From NCBI GenBank assembly GCA_940671915.1, contig CALNVZ010000649.1, positions 1,950,774 to 2,014,773 on the forward strand: a stretch of 64,000 nucleotides of DNA, in the 5' to 3' direction. The notes below the pieces were generated by a model that ran no database searches, was not told the origin of the DNA, and saw only the letters and a list, made by a program, of their open reading frames with translations. The DNA is from Paracentrotus lividus. Its lineage: Eukaryota; Echinodermata; Echinoidea; Camarodonta; Echinidae. Position numbers and translations under genes: made by a program. Below are positions 35,570 to 46,717 of this stretch, piece by piece (the first letter of the stretch is position 1; every line of letters starts with the position of its first letter).

Positions 35570-38390
35570 CTTTACTTATTCCATATATCTTTTAAAACCC
35601 AACTTTTCGGCTCGCGCTACGCGCTCGTGGATACTAAATCATAATGCACAAATAACTCTAATATTGAGCTCAAAATTTACGGCTAGCGCTTCGCACATAG
35701 GCCTACCAATTTAATAGGGTATATAATGCACAACTAACTCAAAATTTTCAGCTCATGCTTCGCGCTCGCGGATTCTAATTTGGGTCTAATATCTAAAAAA
35801 AAATAAATAAAATACTAGAAAGTACCCATTTGTTTATTGCATATATATTTTAAAACCAAAAATTTTCGGCTCGCGCTTCGCGCTCGCGGATACTAATTTG
35901 GGTCTATAACACACAATTATCTAAAAAAAATTAAAATACTAGAAAGTACCCATTTGTTTATTGCATATATCTTTTAAAACCCCAAACTTTCGGCTCGCGC
36001 TTCGCGCTCGCGGATACTAATTTGGGTCTATAACACACGATTATCTAAAAAAAAAAAAAATTAAATACTAGAAAGTACCCATTTGTTTATTGCATATATC
36101 TTTTAAAACCCCAAATTTTCGGTTCGCGCTTCGCGCTCGCGGATACTAATTTGGGTCTATAACACACAATTACTAAAAAAAAATACTAGAAAGTACCCAT
36201 TTCTTTATTGCATATATCTTTTAAAACCCCAAACTTTCGGCTCGCGGATACTAATTTGGGTCTATAACACACGATTATCTAAAAAAAAAATAAAATACTA
36301 GAAAGTACCCATTTGTTTATTGCATATATATTTTAAAACCCAAAATTTTCGGCTCGCGCTTCGCGCTCGCGGATACTAATTTGGGTCATAACACACAATT
36401 AATAAAAAAATTAAAATACTAGAAAGTACCCATTTGTTTATTGCATATATCTTTTAAAACCCCAAACTTTCGGCTCCGCGCTTCGCGCTCGCGATACTAA
36501 TTTGGGTCTATACACAACGATTTCAAAAAAAAAAAAATTAAATACTAGAAAGTACCCATTTGTTTTATTGCATATATCTTTTAAACCCCCAAATTTTCGG
36601 TTCGCGCTTCGCGCTCGCGGATACTAATTTGGGTCTATAACACACAATTTTATCTAAAAAAAAAATACTAGAAAGTACCCATTTGTTTATTGCATATATT
36701 TTAAAAACCAAAAATTTTCGGCTCGCGCTTCGCGCTGCGGATACTAATTTGGGTCTATAACACACGATTATCTAAAAAAAAATAATTAAATACTAGAAAG
36801 TACTCATTTGTTTATTGCATATATCTTTTAAAACCCAAATTTTCGGTTCGCGCTTCGCTCCTCGCGGATACTAATTTGGGTCTATAACACACGATTATCT
36901 AAAAAAAAAAAAATGAAAATACTAGAAAGTACCCATTTGTTTATTGCATATATCTTTTAAAACACCAAATTTTCGGTTCGCGCTTCGCGCTCGCGGATAC
37001 TAATTTGGGTCTATAAACACACAATTATCTAAAAAAAAATATGAAAGTACCCATTTGTTTTTTTGCATATATCTTTTAAAATCCCAAACTTTCGGCTCGC
37101 GGATACTAATTTGGGTCTATAACACACGATTATCTAAAAAAAAAATAAAATACTAGGAAGTACCCATTTTGTTTATTGCATATATATTTTAAAACCCAAA
37201 ATTTTCGGTCGCGCTTCGCGCTCGCGGATACTAATTTGGGTCTATAACACACAATTATCTAAACAAATTAAATACTAGAAAGTACCCATTTGTTATTGCA
37301 TATATCTTTTAAAACCCCAAACTTTCGGCTCGCGCTTCGCGCTCGCGGATACTAATTTGGGTCTATAACACACGATTATCTAAAAAAAAAAAATTAAATA
37401 CTAGAAAGTACCCATTTGTTTTGCATATATCTTTTAAAACCCAAATTTTCGGTTCGCGCTTCGCGCTCGGCGAGATCTAATTTTGGGTCTATTAACACAG
37501 ATTATTATCTAAAAAAAAAAAATACTAGAAAGTACCCATTTGTTTTATTGCATATATTTTTAAACCCAAATTTCGGCTCGCGCTTCGCGCTCCGGATACT
37601 AATTTGGGTCTATAAACACAATTATCTAAAAAATTAAAATACTAGAAAGTACCCATTTGTTTATTGCATATATCTTTTAAAACCCAACTTTCGGCTCGGC
37701 GCTTCGCGCTCGCGGATACTAATTTGGGTCTATAACACACGATTATCTACAAAAAAAAAATAATACTAGAAAGTACCCATTTGTTTATTGCATATATCTT
37801 TTAAAATCCCAAATTTTCGGTTCGCGAGCTTCGCGCTCGAGCGATACTAATTTGGGTCTATAACACACGATTATCTAAAAAAAAAATGAAAATACTAGAA
37901 AGTACCCATTTGTTTATTGCATTTATCTTTTAAAACCCAAATTTTGGCTCGCGCTTCGCGCTCGGATACTAAAAGGGTCTAGGCCCTATAATACACAATT
38001 ATCAAAATTATTTATGCTAGAAAGTGTCTTTTTATTTATTCTATATATCTTTAAAAACCCCAAATTTTCCGGCTCGTTCTTACGCGCTCGCAGATACCAA
38101 TCTATTAGAATAGGTTTATATAATATAATATACAATTAACTCAAAATTTTCAGCTCGCGCTTCGCGCTCACGGATACTAAATAGGGTCTATAATACACGA
38201 TTATGTACGATATTTAATACTAGCAAGTGCCCTTTATTTATTCCATATATCTTTTAAAATCCAAAATTATCAGCTCGCGATACTAAATCATAATGCAACA
38301 TAACTCCAATTTGAGCTCAAAATTTCGGCTCGCGCTTCGCGCTCGCATGTACCAATTTTAGTAGGGTATAACACAATTAACTCAATTTTT
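35570..38390 (-). repeat. Satellite array with GC-rich core, about 120-bp unit
   Basis: About 19 units of TACTAGAAAGTACCCATTTG, TTTATTGCATATATC, TTTTAAAACCCCAAA, TTTTCGGCTCGCGCTTCGCG, CTCGCGGATACTAATTTGGG, TCTATAACACACGATTATC and a run of A. Every unit has the CpG-dense core in AT-rich DNA. Edge units (35570-35800, 38010-38390) are the most diverged. Many units differ by single-base losses. Confidence 0.92.
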
Positions 38391-38465
38391 TACCTCAAAG
38401 TTTTCATCTCATGGGTGACAATTTAGAATATATATTCAAACCATCTAAAGTTGGGTTAATAATTC

Positions 38466-38503
<38 letters not shown>

Positions 38504-38682
38504 GCTATATATATTATTATTTATTTTCATAGGAGTAAAATTAGAATTGTCTCAATTCCTCATTTTAGATCAGTATAGGCCTATATATCGGAGAATGTTA
38601 ACTCGCGCTTCGCGCTGGCAAGATTTTTTTTTTCAAAGTTGGCCCCCCCCCCCCCTCTGGAAAATCCTGGATCCGCGCCTGT

Positions 38683-40545
38683 TTATCACTGTGGCAAATT
38701 AACGATGGCAAAAAGTTATCACTGCAACGACAGACAAAAGGAGCAACATCCGGAGAAGATAAATTTATTTTCTGTTGCCAAGGAAACTTTTAGTCCCGTA
38801 TTGGAATGACGATTTAATGCAAGTTAATTCCACCTAATTCCCAAATTACAGCTAAATTTTCGTAGCAAATATACTATAGTTTACAAAAGCAATCGAAAAT
38901 TTCACACTTCTATTACATTTTGCTGGATATTCACGACCTGTGATTTTTGCACTTATCCTCCTTAGCAACGACGTTAAAGATTTTTTTCTTCTTTGCGTGG
39001 TGTTTTTTTTTTTTTTTTTTTTTTTTCCTTTGTGATGGTTCCTTATGACTACATGTATTTCTAATTTGCAACAGGCACATAAACGAAACATATGAATGTT
39101 TTTCGGAGAAATATGAAACATATTTTATGATTTTATTCACTGATAATCCCAACTTCCCCCAATTTCATGTTTGGGGCCCTTGTCCTTTTGTCGCCCCCGT
39201 GTTTCAGAATTGCCCCTGTCTGGGTATTTACTGCTCTCAGGAATGAAAAGGGACAAGTCTCCTCTTCCGGAATATACACTAACTTTCGACAAATCTCTGG
39301 CCATGAAAGTATAACATTTTAGCTATGTTGTAATACCGGTGAGTAGAGAGTGTATACTTAAATGTGGTGTGTAGGTTCTGAAAAGATTACAAAAAAATAC
39401 TCAATTTATATTATTTGCTATCTAGGCCCTACTTCAAGAAGCAAAAGTGGTGCATGTATTTGCATGAATCTAAATTACATAAAATTTCATTCCTCCCACC
39501 CCTATCTCAACATTAATTAGAATGAATCAAAACTCACTTAAAAATTGACCACAAACCCCCAATAGACAAACACTTGAATTTGGTAATCATACACTCCTTA
39601 TCTGTTTATAGATATTCTAGTGACTATTGTCTTGAATATATATGATTCTGTTATTTATCCCCACATACAAGTTGACCACATGTAGATAAATAATAGGTGC
39701 ATTATTTTTCAGATTCAGGTGGCAAATGTGAAATGGAAGCGAATTCAAAACACAACTCAGAGGCCACATATGAAACCTACAATAAAATTCATCCGTAGTA
39801 TATTTATACAGGCAGATCATATAAATCTCTCGTGCATAGAAATCAAATGGCATTGTGAATAGAAAAAAAAAATAATACAATTTTAACTTACCAGGCTAGA
39901 TTTTGAATACAAGAAATATAACAACGGACGCAATTACCCGAGAGCCTATACTAGATAATCCAGAAGAATAGGAAGATAAATTTCTGGATAAATTTATCGT
40001 GTGTCGACGATTGCAAACTATATGACAATGCCTTCAGTCACGCTCAGCTTTCATAAATAATAGGAGAGATCGAAGATTTGCTTGCAAACAACTTCAAATC
40101 TGAAATCACACGCAATGCCACACTCACTGATACAGCTATTTCGCAATTCACCACCGCCTACTGCCCTACTGATCACAGATTACAATGCAATTTACATGAC
40201 ACGCTTAAAACTGGACGATGGGGGAATCCCCCAAATCATAGTCTAAATTCAGGCGCTGTACACTTATTATAAATAAGACGGTTTTGAATGGTGACGGGCG
40301 GTGGGCCCGTCTGTAGTAGGGCCTGTTCCATATTGTTAATGTAAAAATGCTCCGCATGTAGTATACTAATTATTATCTTATTAAGTAACTGAAATTAAAA
40401 AAATTAAAAAGAACATGTTCTCGAACGGTCTGAAATTGTAAGGCCTACGTTATATACGCATGTGCACTAACTGATGTCGTTTGTTATGGGTATTCCCTAG
40501 AGGTCAGTGGTATTCCCCAAAATCTATGACTTTCTCGACGCTCCC

Positions 40546-40588
<43 letters not shown>

Positions 40589-41719
40589 CCTCTCCCTCTC
40601 CTCTTCCCCCTTTCTCTCTCTCTCTCTCTCTCTCTATCAAATAAGACAGTAGGCCGGTATAAATTTTCAGCAAGCAATGTAGCTTATTTGGTGCCTGCAC
40701 AAGTGTAGGTCTACCAAATGAATATTAACCCCATTCTTTTCATGTCAGCATACAGGATTTTTTTTTTTCAAATTTGTTGTGGATGTGAAAAACGTGGATT
40801 TTCATGAATAATTTATTTGGGTTGATTCTTGTAGAAGGCCAAAAATGATAGCATGCTGTTAGAAAACATTGACAAGAAGAAATTGAAAAACTCATGACAT
40901 TGAAACTTAGACAAAATACATGTGTTTATGTCATTCTTCCGGATTTATTACTTTGATAGCAATCCAATTTACCTCGTATTACAGTTTCACACATCAGTGT
41001 CAAATAAAATGCAAATAAAATACAATCAATTTCAACAATCACATTGTTTCATCGTAAAAACCATTTTAGAGGGAGAATATGTTATTCTTTATATTTCTAA
41101 GTTGCTGCGAATTTGGATGACTTTAGACAACTGAGTAATGGAAGAAAATATGCAGGATAAAATCATGAATTTTAAAGCAATAGCTAAACCACTGAACAAA
41201 TTACATAAATTTATTGTAAAAAACAAAATAGTTTATTATAATCACTTTTTATTTATTTTATTTATTTTTTATTTTTATTTCCACAATGAAAGACAACATT
41301 TTCATGGAAAATAATGTACTTTCAAAGCTTCACAGAGATAGCAATACCCAACGAAAATAGGAATGGAATTTAACCAAATATTTCTATATGGAATAGAGGA
41401 ATATATGAGAAATGATATGTGCTAGTAATGATGAATATAAAAATGATTTTAAAGAATTTCTATATTGGATATAGAAATATCTAAGAGCTGCTGGTGTGGA
41501 TATACATATAATAATGAGATGCATAATTTTAATGGCAACATTTATTTTTTTCAATTCATTTGTTAATGACTATATTACATTCCTAGAATTTCAAACATCT
41601 TACAAAAAGTTATAAAAATCTCTTGAACATGGCATTCCCCCATGAAGATAACCATGTCAGTACATGGTAAAAACTATTTCCCTTTTACACTCTCCAATCA
41701 GTTTCTCTGATTTTGGAAA
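38683..41719. other. Intergenic DNA between genes A and B
   Basis: Poly(T), a TC microsatellite and many short frames without resemblance to proteins. Confidence 0.5.
40550..40636. repeat. (TC)n microsatellite
   Basis: C-run then TC units with CCTCTCC interruptions. Confidence 0.95.
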
Positions 41720-41862
41720 CTGGGGGGCATTTCATCAAAGGACTTGTCGGACATTTTATCCAACAATTTAGCTCTCAGCCAATCAGATGCAAGCATTTCA
41801 GTAGCTTATAACAGCTTGTCGGATAAAACGTCCGACAAGTCCTTTGATGAAATGCCCCCCAG
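41720..41862. mobile_element. Foldback MITE family F, copy 4
   Basis: CTGGGGGGCATTTCATCAAA...GATGAAATGCCCCCCAG. The best-preserved copy, with the CCAATCAGATGCAAGC core and GGATAAAACGTCCGACAAGT arm. Confidence 0.9.
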
Positions 41863-43853
41863 GAATGAACACCGAATTCCAAGTTCACCCTGGAATTGTA
41901 TGGGTTTTAAAAAATGCAGCAAAATAAAAGAAAAATACGAGTTAAAGTTTGAAAAAAAATGGACACAAAAATAGTGAAATTATGAATATCTAAAAATTTT
42001 GATTCTGTGATGTCACGTGCGAGTAGCTCTCCCACGTGTTGTATATGTAAATTCAATAAATTTGTCATTTTTTCATGGTTCCTGATAAAGGAATGGGTCA
42101 GTTTGATAGAGGCGTGTATATGAACATAGGTTTGATGATATATCAACCGCACAGGTGAAATAGATAATATCTTTCTCCAAAAAAATGATATTTATGAAAT
42201 TTACATTACATAACACATAGGAGAGCAGCTCGCACATGATGTCACAGAATCAAAACTCTAAATATTAATAACTTTGTTATTTTCTTGTCGATTTTTCAGG
42301 GTGAACTTTCCCTTTAAACAACTTATACATTTCACTCTTGTTATAACAAGATTCTCAAGACTAATCAAAGTACCTTGTAAGAAAATCTTTTTATACTGAT
42401 CAAACAGACACATACACATTATGTGTAGATTGAAGTTGGGACAAGGAGAGTTGGCTTGTTTTAACAAAATTAGGTGGTATCCACATGCTTATCTTAACAG
42501 AAGTGGATTATACACGTACGATGTGGTAATATTGAATTCACATCTTTCATAAATATCAAACATACTATTAAGAAGTTAAGAATATTTAATTCCTTTTATA
42601 TCGATCCAAGATTTTCTACGAGTCATCCTCATTCAATTTCAGGCATTCAATTCAGCACTGTAGATAATATAAGCGGTAATAATATTGAATTCACATTTTT
42701 CATAAATATCAAACATACTATTAAGATTTTAAGAACAGTTTTTTTTTTCTTTTATAATGAGCGTTGTTACCAGATAAAATATCACACATCAGCAAAGATG
42801 TGCCATTACAATTTTAGACACCATATATTTTTTACATTGTGTACCTGTTGGAAAATTCATGAATTAGATTTTCAATAATTATTTGAGTCGGCGATTTAGC
42901 ATGCATTTGTTTTTTTCATTTATTTGGTCAAAAGTTAATGTTCATTCACAAAATTAATCTAGTACTTTTTTATTCCTTAAAAAAAAAGGGATGTCATTAC
43001 CATTTCCACCACAGCCGTGAATTATTTTATTCTCATTCTAAATCATGATATATAGTACTTCAGAAATATAACAATGAAGGCAAAAAGCATTTAAAGAAAT
43101 TTGAATGCATAACCCAACATCCGTAAAAATCATCAATAAAAATACATATAATTGTCATTAATCTAAGTTGCATACATATGTACAAATATATTCAATATTG
43201 AGCATTCATTCTTAAATTCATTATTTCAGGAAAAAAAATGCGTTTCTTCATCACTGGCAAACGTTTGCAGAATGCTTACTTTTCAGGACTCTGTACTGTG
43301 AGTTGTATGAAGCTATAGGCTAATGCATGTAAAATAACTGCAGACACATGAACAATTCTCATTTCATCAATAAGGGAGGTACATTTCCCTCAAAACTGTA
43401 TCAACTCATTATATATATTACTATTTCTCTGATATACATGTAAATTAAAATCAAAATATACATCATGTAAGCACACATGAATATTCCAAGTCTGCATAGA
43501 GCTTTAAAAAAATCATAAAATTACAATGTTGGTCTTCTTCAATACACATGAAGCAAGAAATTAAGAAAAAAAAAATAAATAAAAGTACATGTAAACTACA
43601 TAAAAAGTGACCACTGGACATTATCATTCTGTCCTTTGCAAATCAGTGGAAACCCCCTTAACAACTAGTAAGAAGAGGACTTGCCCCCCCCCCCTAAGGT
43701 ATCCTGGTACCATAATAGAGACACACATATCCTTATCCACTTGAATTCTAACATCATTTTACTTTCGTGAAGCCTATATAATGTCAAAGTTGGGTTTAGT
43801 TTATTCCTTCAGGATGGCACATTATCACATAACATAGCAAACAAAAGAAATAG
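41863..43853. other. Intergenic AT-rich DNA
   Basis: A phrase TAATATTGAATTCACAT recurs at about 42527 and 42681, followed each time by AAACATACTATTAAGA, a local duplication with about 155-bp spacing. No gene. Confidence 0.5.
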
Positions 43854-44101
43854 TTAACTCTTTGCCTGCCACATTGATTTTAAGCATGAAACAGAAGACT
43901 TTTCTCTTTAATTATTAAAAATAGTATAACAATATTTGCTTAGTATGAACTAGGAGAAATTAAGCCTCAGACCCGGCACTAGCATTATCAGTGATTTTCA
44001 GATCTTTTCGCCCAGCCATTACAGAGAAAAGGAATTATTACGATTGTATAGTTAATAAGTACAATTGTGACTATAGTCGAATTTGGCAGGCAAAGAGTTA
44101 A
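43854..44101. mobile_element. TTAA-flanked MITE, copy 2
   Basis: Reverse orientation of the element at 33940-34187, the same 248-bp length, TTAA at both ends, ends CTCTTTGCCTGCCA. Non-coding. Confidence 0.82.
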
Positions 44102-45097
44102 GAGATAAGCAGACAGCATGACATAACAAAATCTTGTTAAAGCACAGTTAGAGACTAAAACAACATGCGTGCAAATATAGGTGTGATTAAATAACTGAAC
44201 CTTCAAACTATCGATATCAATAGACTGGTATGGTTTAACATATAGGCTGCCTAAGTCCATGATTACCATACAAACAATCCTTTAAATGATTCATATGCAT
44301 ATAATAAGTGGAAGTATATTGCATATCATAAACCATAATGGGCATTATACGAGTACCGGTATTCATGTTCAGCATTTTCATGTTACTAATTTCTGTCTTG
44401 AATGCTTACAAGACCAATTATGCAGTATCACTTAAAGCCAAGCTAGATTTCTTACAGCCAAAATAATTTGAGATAAATCTGTAAGATATTTCCCTTACAT
44501 TGTTCCATTAACATATACATATGCCTACACAAGATTATATTCACGTTTCGATAATGATTTCAGAAGAAATGTTGAAAAAATATCGAAACAGTCCGTCAAA
44601 TTGAGACTTGGAGTAGACCGCTATATCGCTACAAGTCACGGCACAACATACACACACAGATCCGATGGGAATTGCGTGCACATGATATACCCGTAGACTT
44701 TCCACATGGCCGTGTTAATCACGCACGTGCTTTGACGGGCCGTCTAGTTACAGAAATTAAGCTTATTTTGCTCTTTTCTCAGCAAATACGTAATTTTCTG
44801 TAAATTCCTTTGGTGTGTAGTATTTATTTCCTATGCTTGAGATTCTGGTATGAACAAGAATGTTTTGATTTATTTCATCATGACTAATACTCTAGATTAT
44901 CTTTAAAAATGGCACCCTACAAGAAAATGTGTATTGTATAAATATGATGATAGTATTTATTTCCAGCTCATAAAAAAAATGACCAGAGTCTCATAAATTT
45001 TATACAATTACCTTTATACAAGTACAGCTGATTTTGAGCATTAAATTGAATGGCAAATTGATAAAAACTAAAACAAAAAATGATACCACAGTGTTTA

Positions 45098-45310
45098 TCA
45101 TATAGTACTATCTCCAGTAGTAAAGAGCTCACATGTATCTAACTGCCAATAACCGTGTTCGCAACTACATGTAGTCAGCGACTCCAAGTCTCTTTGGAGT
45201 CGCTGACACATCACCGCAACATCATTGGGATATCTCCTAAGTCTCTGAGATGTTTCCTTAATTGATGAGAGTGCGAGACACATTTCGTCTCCCAAGCCCT
45301 TGGAAGTCAT
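45098..45310 (-). CDS. Hypothetical 70-residue reading frame
   Basis: Begins MTSKGLGDEMCLALSSIKET and ends in stop, between genes A and B. Charged, helical-looking sequence with several Cys; I do not recognise it. It contains a 14-bp perfect inverted repeat (45175-45208). It has no detectable splice partner and may be chance or a repeat fragment. Confidence 0.2.
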   Translation of the reverse strand: MTSKGLGDEMCLALSSIKETSQRLRRYPNDVAVMCQRLQRDLESLTTCSCEHGYWQLDTCELFTTGDSTI

Positions 45311-45448
45311 TTCTTGTATTAAGATAGGACCTTAAATGAGCCATTTATAAATAATTTCAGCACAATCAGCACCAGCACTCGAATCAACGACTGATCACAC
45401 CACAATCAGGTTCATACACCTTCATGTTGTCTATTGGAGGATATCAAC

Positions 45449-45690
45449 TACTGTAATTGTGGAAATATTCGCGGTACATTAATTTTCGCGGATTTCGCGC
45501 GAAGATCGGCAGATGCGAATTTAAAAATGTGTGAATATATGAGCATGCCTTTTTATGCATGTATTGAGTGCATTCAATTGCATGCTTAATAAAAAGCAGC
45601 GCGAATTCAAGAACATGTGAACATTCTTTGAGGCCACTATGTGCGAAAAATTAATCGCACAAAAATAACAGCGAAAACATGAACTTAGTA
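45449..45690. repeat. TACTGTA/TTCGCG repeat, copy 1
   Basis: Shares TTCGCGGATTT, GGCATGCATTCAATTG-like, TTTGAGGCC and AAATAACAGCGAA words in order with 49068-49277. The ends resemble TACTGTA inverted repeats. Non-coding. Confidence 0.6.
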
Positions 45691-45941
45691 ATTTACAAAT
45701 TTGAAAAGTCAATTTAGAGAGAGAGACGTGCTTCGCAAATGTGTGTTGCTATTGGTCGAGATACATATTTCATTGTGCTTTAAAACATAGAGTAGATGAG
45801 GGATAATTAATGCAATGATTAAACAGAGATCAATAACAGAATTGCACTTAAGAAAGCATTTTTGCTGTAACTCCCACTGTGTTAGATCACATGCTTAATC
45901 TGCATATATAAATGAAAATAAAGAAAGAAAGATATCTTGGA

Positions 45942-46014
45942 CCCATGAGGGATTTCAACCCACAATATCTACTTCTATCCGAGAAGCGACTCAACTACTT
46001 TGCCATCCCTCATC
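45942..46014 (-). repeat. tRNA-like SINE head
   Basis: The minus strand has an A-box-like TGGCAAAGTAGTTGAG and a B-box-like GGGTTGAAATCCC at normal spacing, with a foldable CTTC/GAAG anticodon arm. The acceptor and T arms overlap, so it is not an intact tRNA. Confidence 0.45.
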
Positions 46015-46529
46015 CGTGGAGAAGGCAACAGGAACAAATATCCCAAGGCTCTTAATTCTGACTCATTAATATTCAGGGTCCTGGGTACACAAATGTAGGA
46101 CAAAGGCTATGAATGTTAAAGGAAGGATTTATTCAGATTTTGCTATAACTTCTCATTGTGTTACGTAAATGCTCAATTTACATGCGAATGAAAAAATTTT
46201 GAGCATCAGATTTTATACATTGGGAGTTACAACAAAATATTCCATCTTGAGATATCCTCACATGAAGCTTCTTAACATTCACAAAATGGAGCTTATTTAG
46301 AAAGACGGTGTCTTGCTCTGAGATCATAGAGAGAGGCCAGGGGAGGTTACATTGGAGTGATTCACTAACAGGGGTCGAGATTGTTTCTAAAAACATTTTT
46401 TTTTTCTAAAATAGATTTTATCTAATTTTTTATTTTGGATATTAGTGAATCATCCCACTGATAAGTCAGCGCAAGTGACATCAGCCATTCAATGCAGATG
46501 AGTTTCCCTCTAAGACATTCCTTTAATCA

Positions 46530-46717
46530 TTACTCTTCACAAGCAATAGGAAAATTCACTTTCTTCCACTTTGCAAATCGCTGCTCATTGCCTGGGTCAT
46601 CATCGGAGATGAAGATGAAACTCTTTGGGCTGAAGTTGTATCCTGGTTTCCAGACATGAAGGCGCTTGAATTCAAGGGCTTGTCCAAGCTTGTTACCACA
46701 CCGGCATTGAACTATGC
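46530..46717 (-). CDS. Gene B exon 7: end of C-terminal domain and stop
   Basis: 188 nt including TAA at 46530-46532. It encodes GIVQCRCGNKLGQALEFKRL, giving the second Cys pair, then NFSPKSFIFISDD and FAKWKKVNFPI. The KWKxxxF ending is typical of RIG-I, MDA5 and LGP2 C-terminal domains. A complete domain argues that gene B can still bind RNA ends. A possible AATAAA signal (minus strand) lies at 46128-46133. Confidence 0.9.

Larger units (their letters stand above)
34231..38682 (-). repeat. Composite repeat, copy 2
   Basis: Ends CAGCGCGGTTCCAGGGGGG and TCCTGGATCCGCGCCTG form imperfect inverted repeats. Between them are a purine tract (34260-34345), a nested LINE (34350-35243), ATAAAGCCCGATGTTTG, the AGGGGGCCCTCGGCC block, the GC-rich satellite, CTCAAAGTTTTCATCTCATG, a poly(T) tract and TCATAGGAGTAAAATTA. 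The order equals copy 1 reversed. Confidence 0.75.

Noticed and set aside
33000-46500. CARD or other upstream exon for gene A
   Set aside because: Searched by eye on the minus strand; only repeats and short frames without RLR or CARD resemblance.
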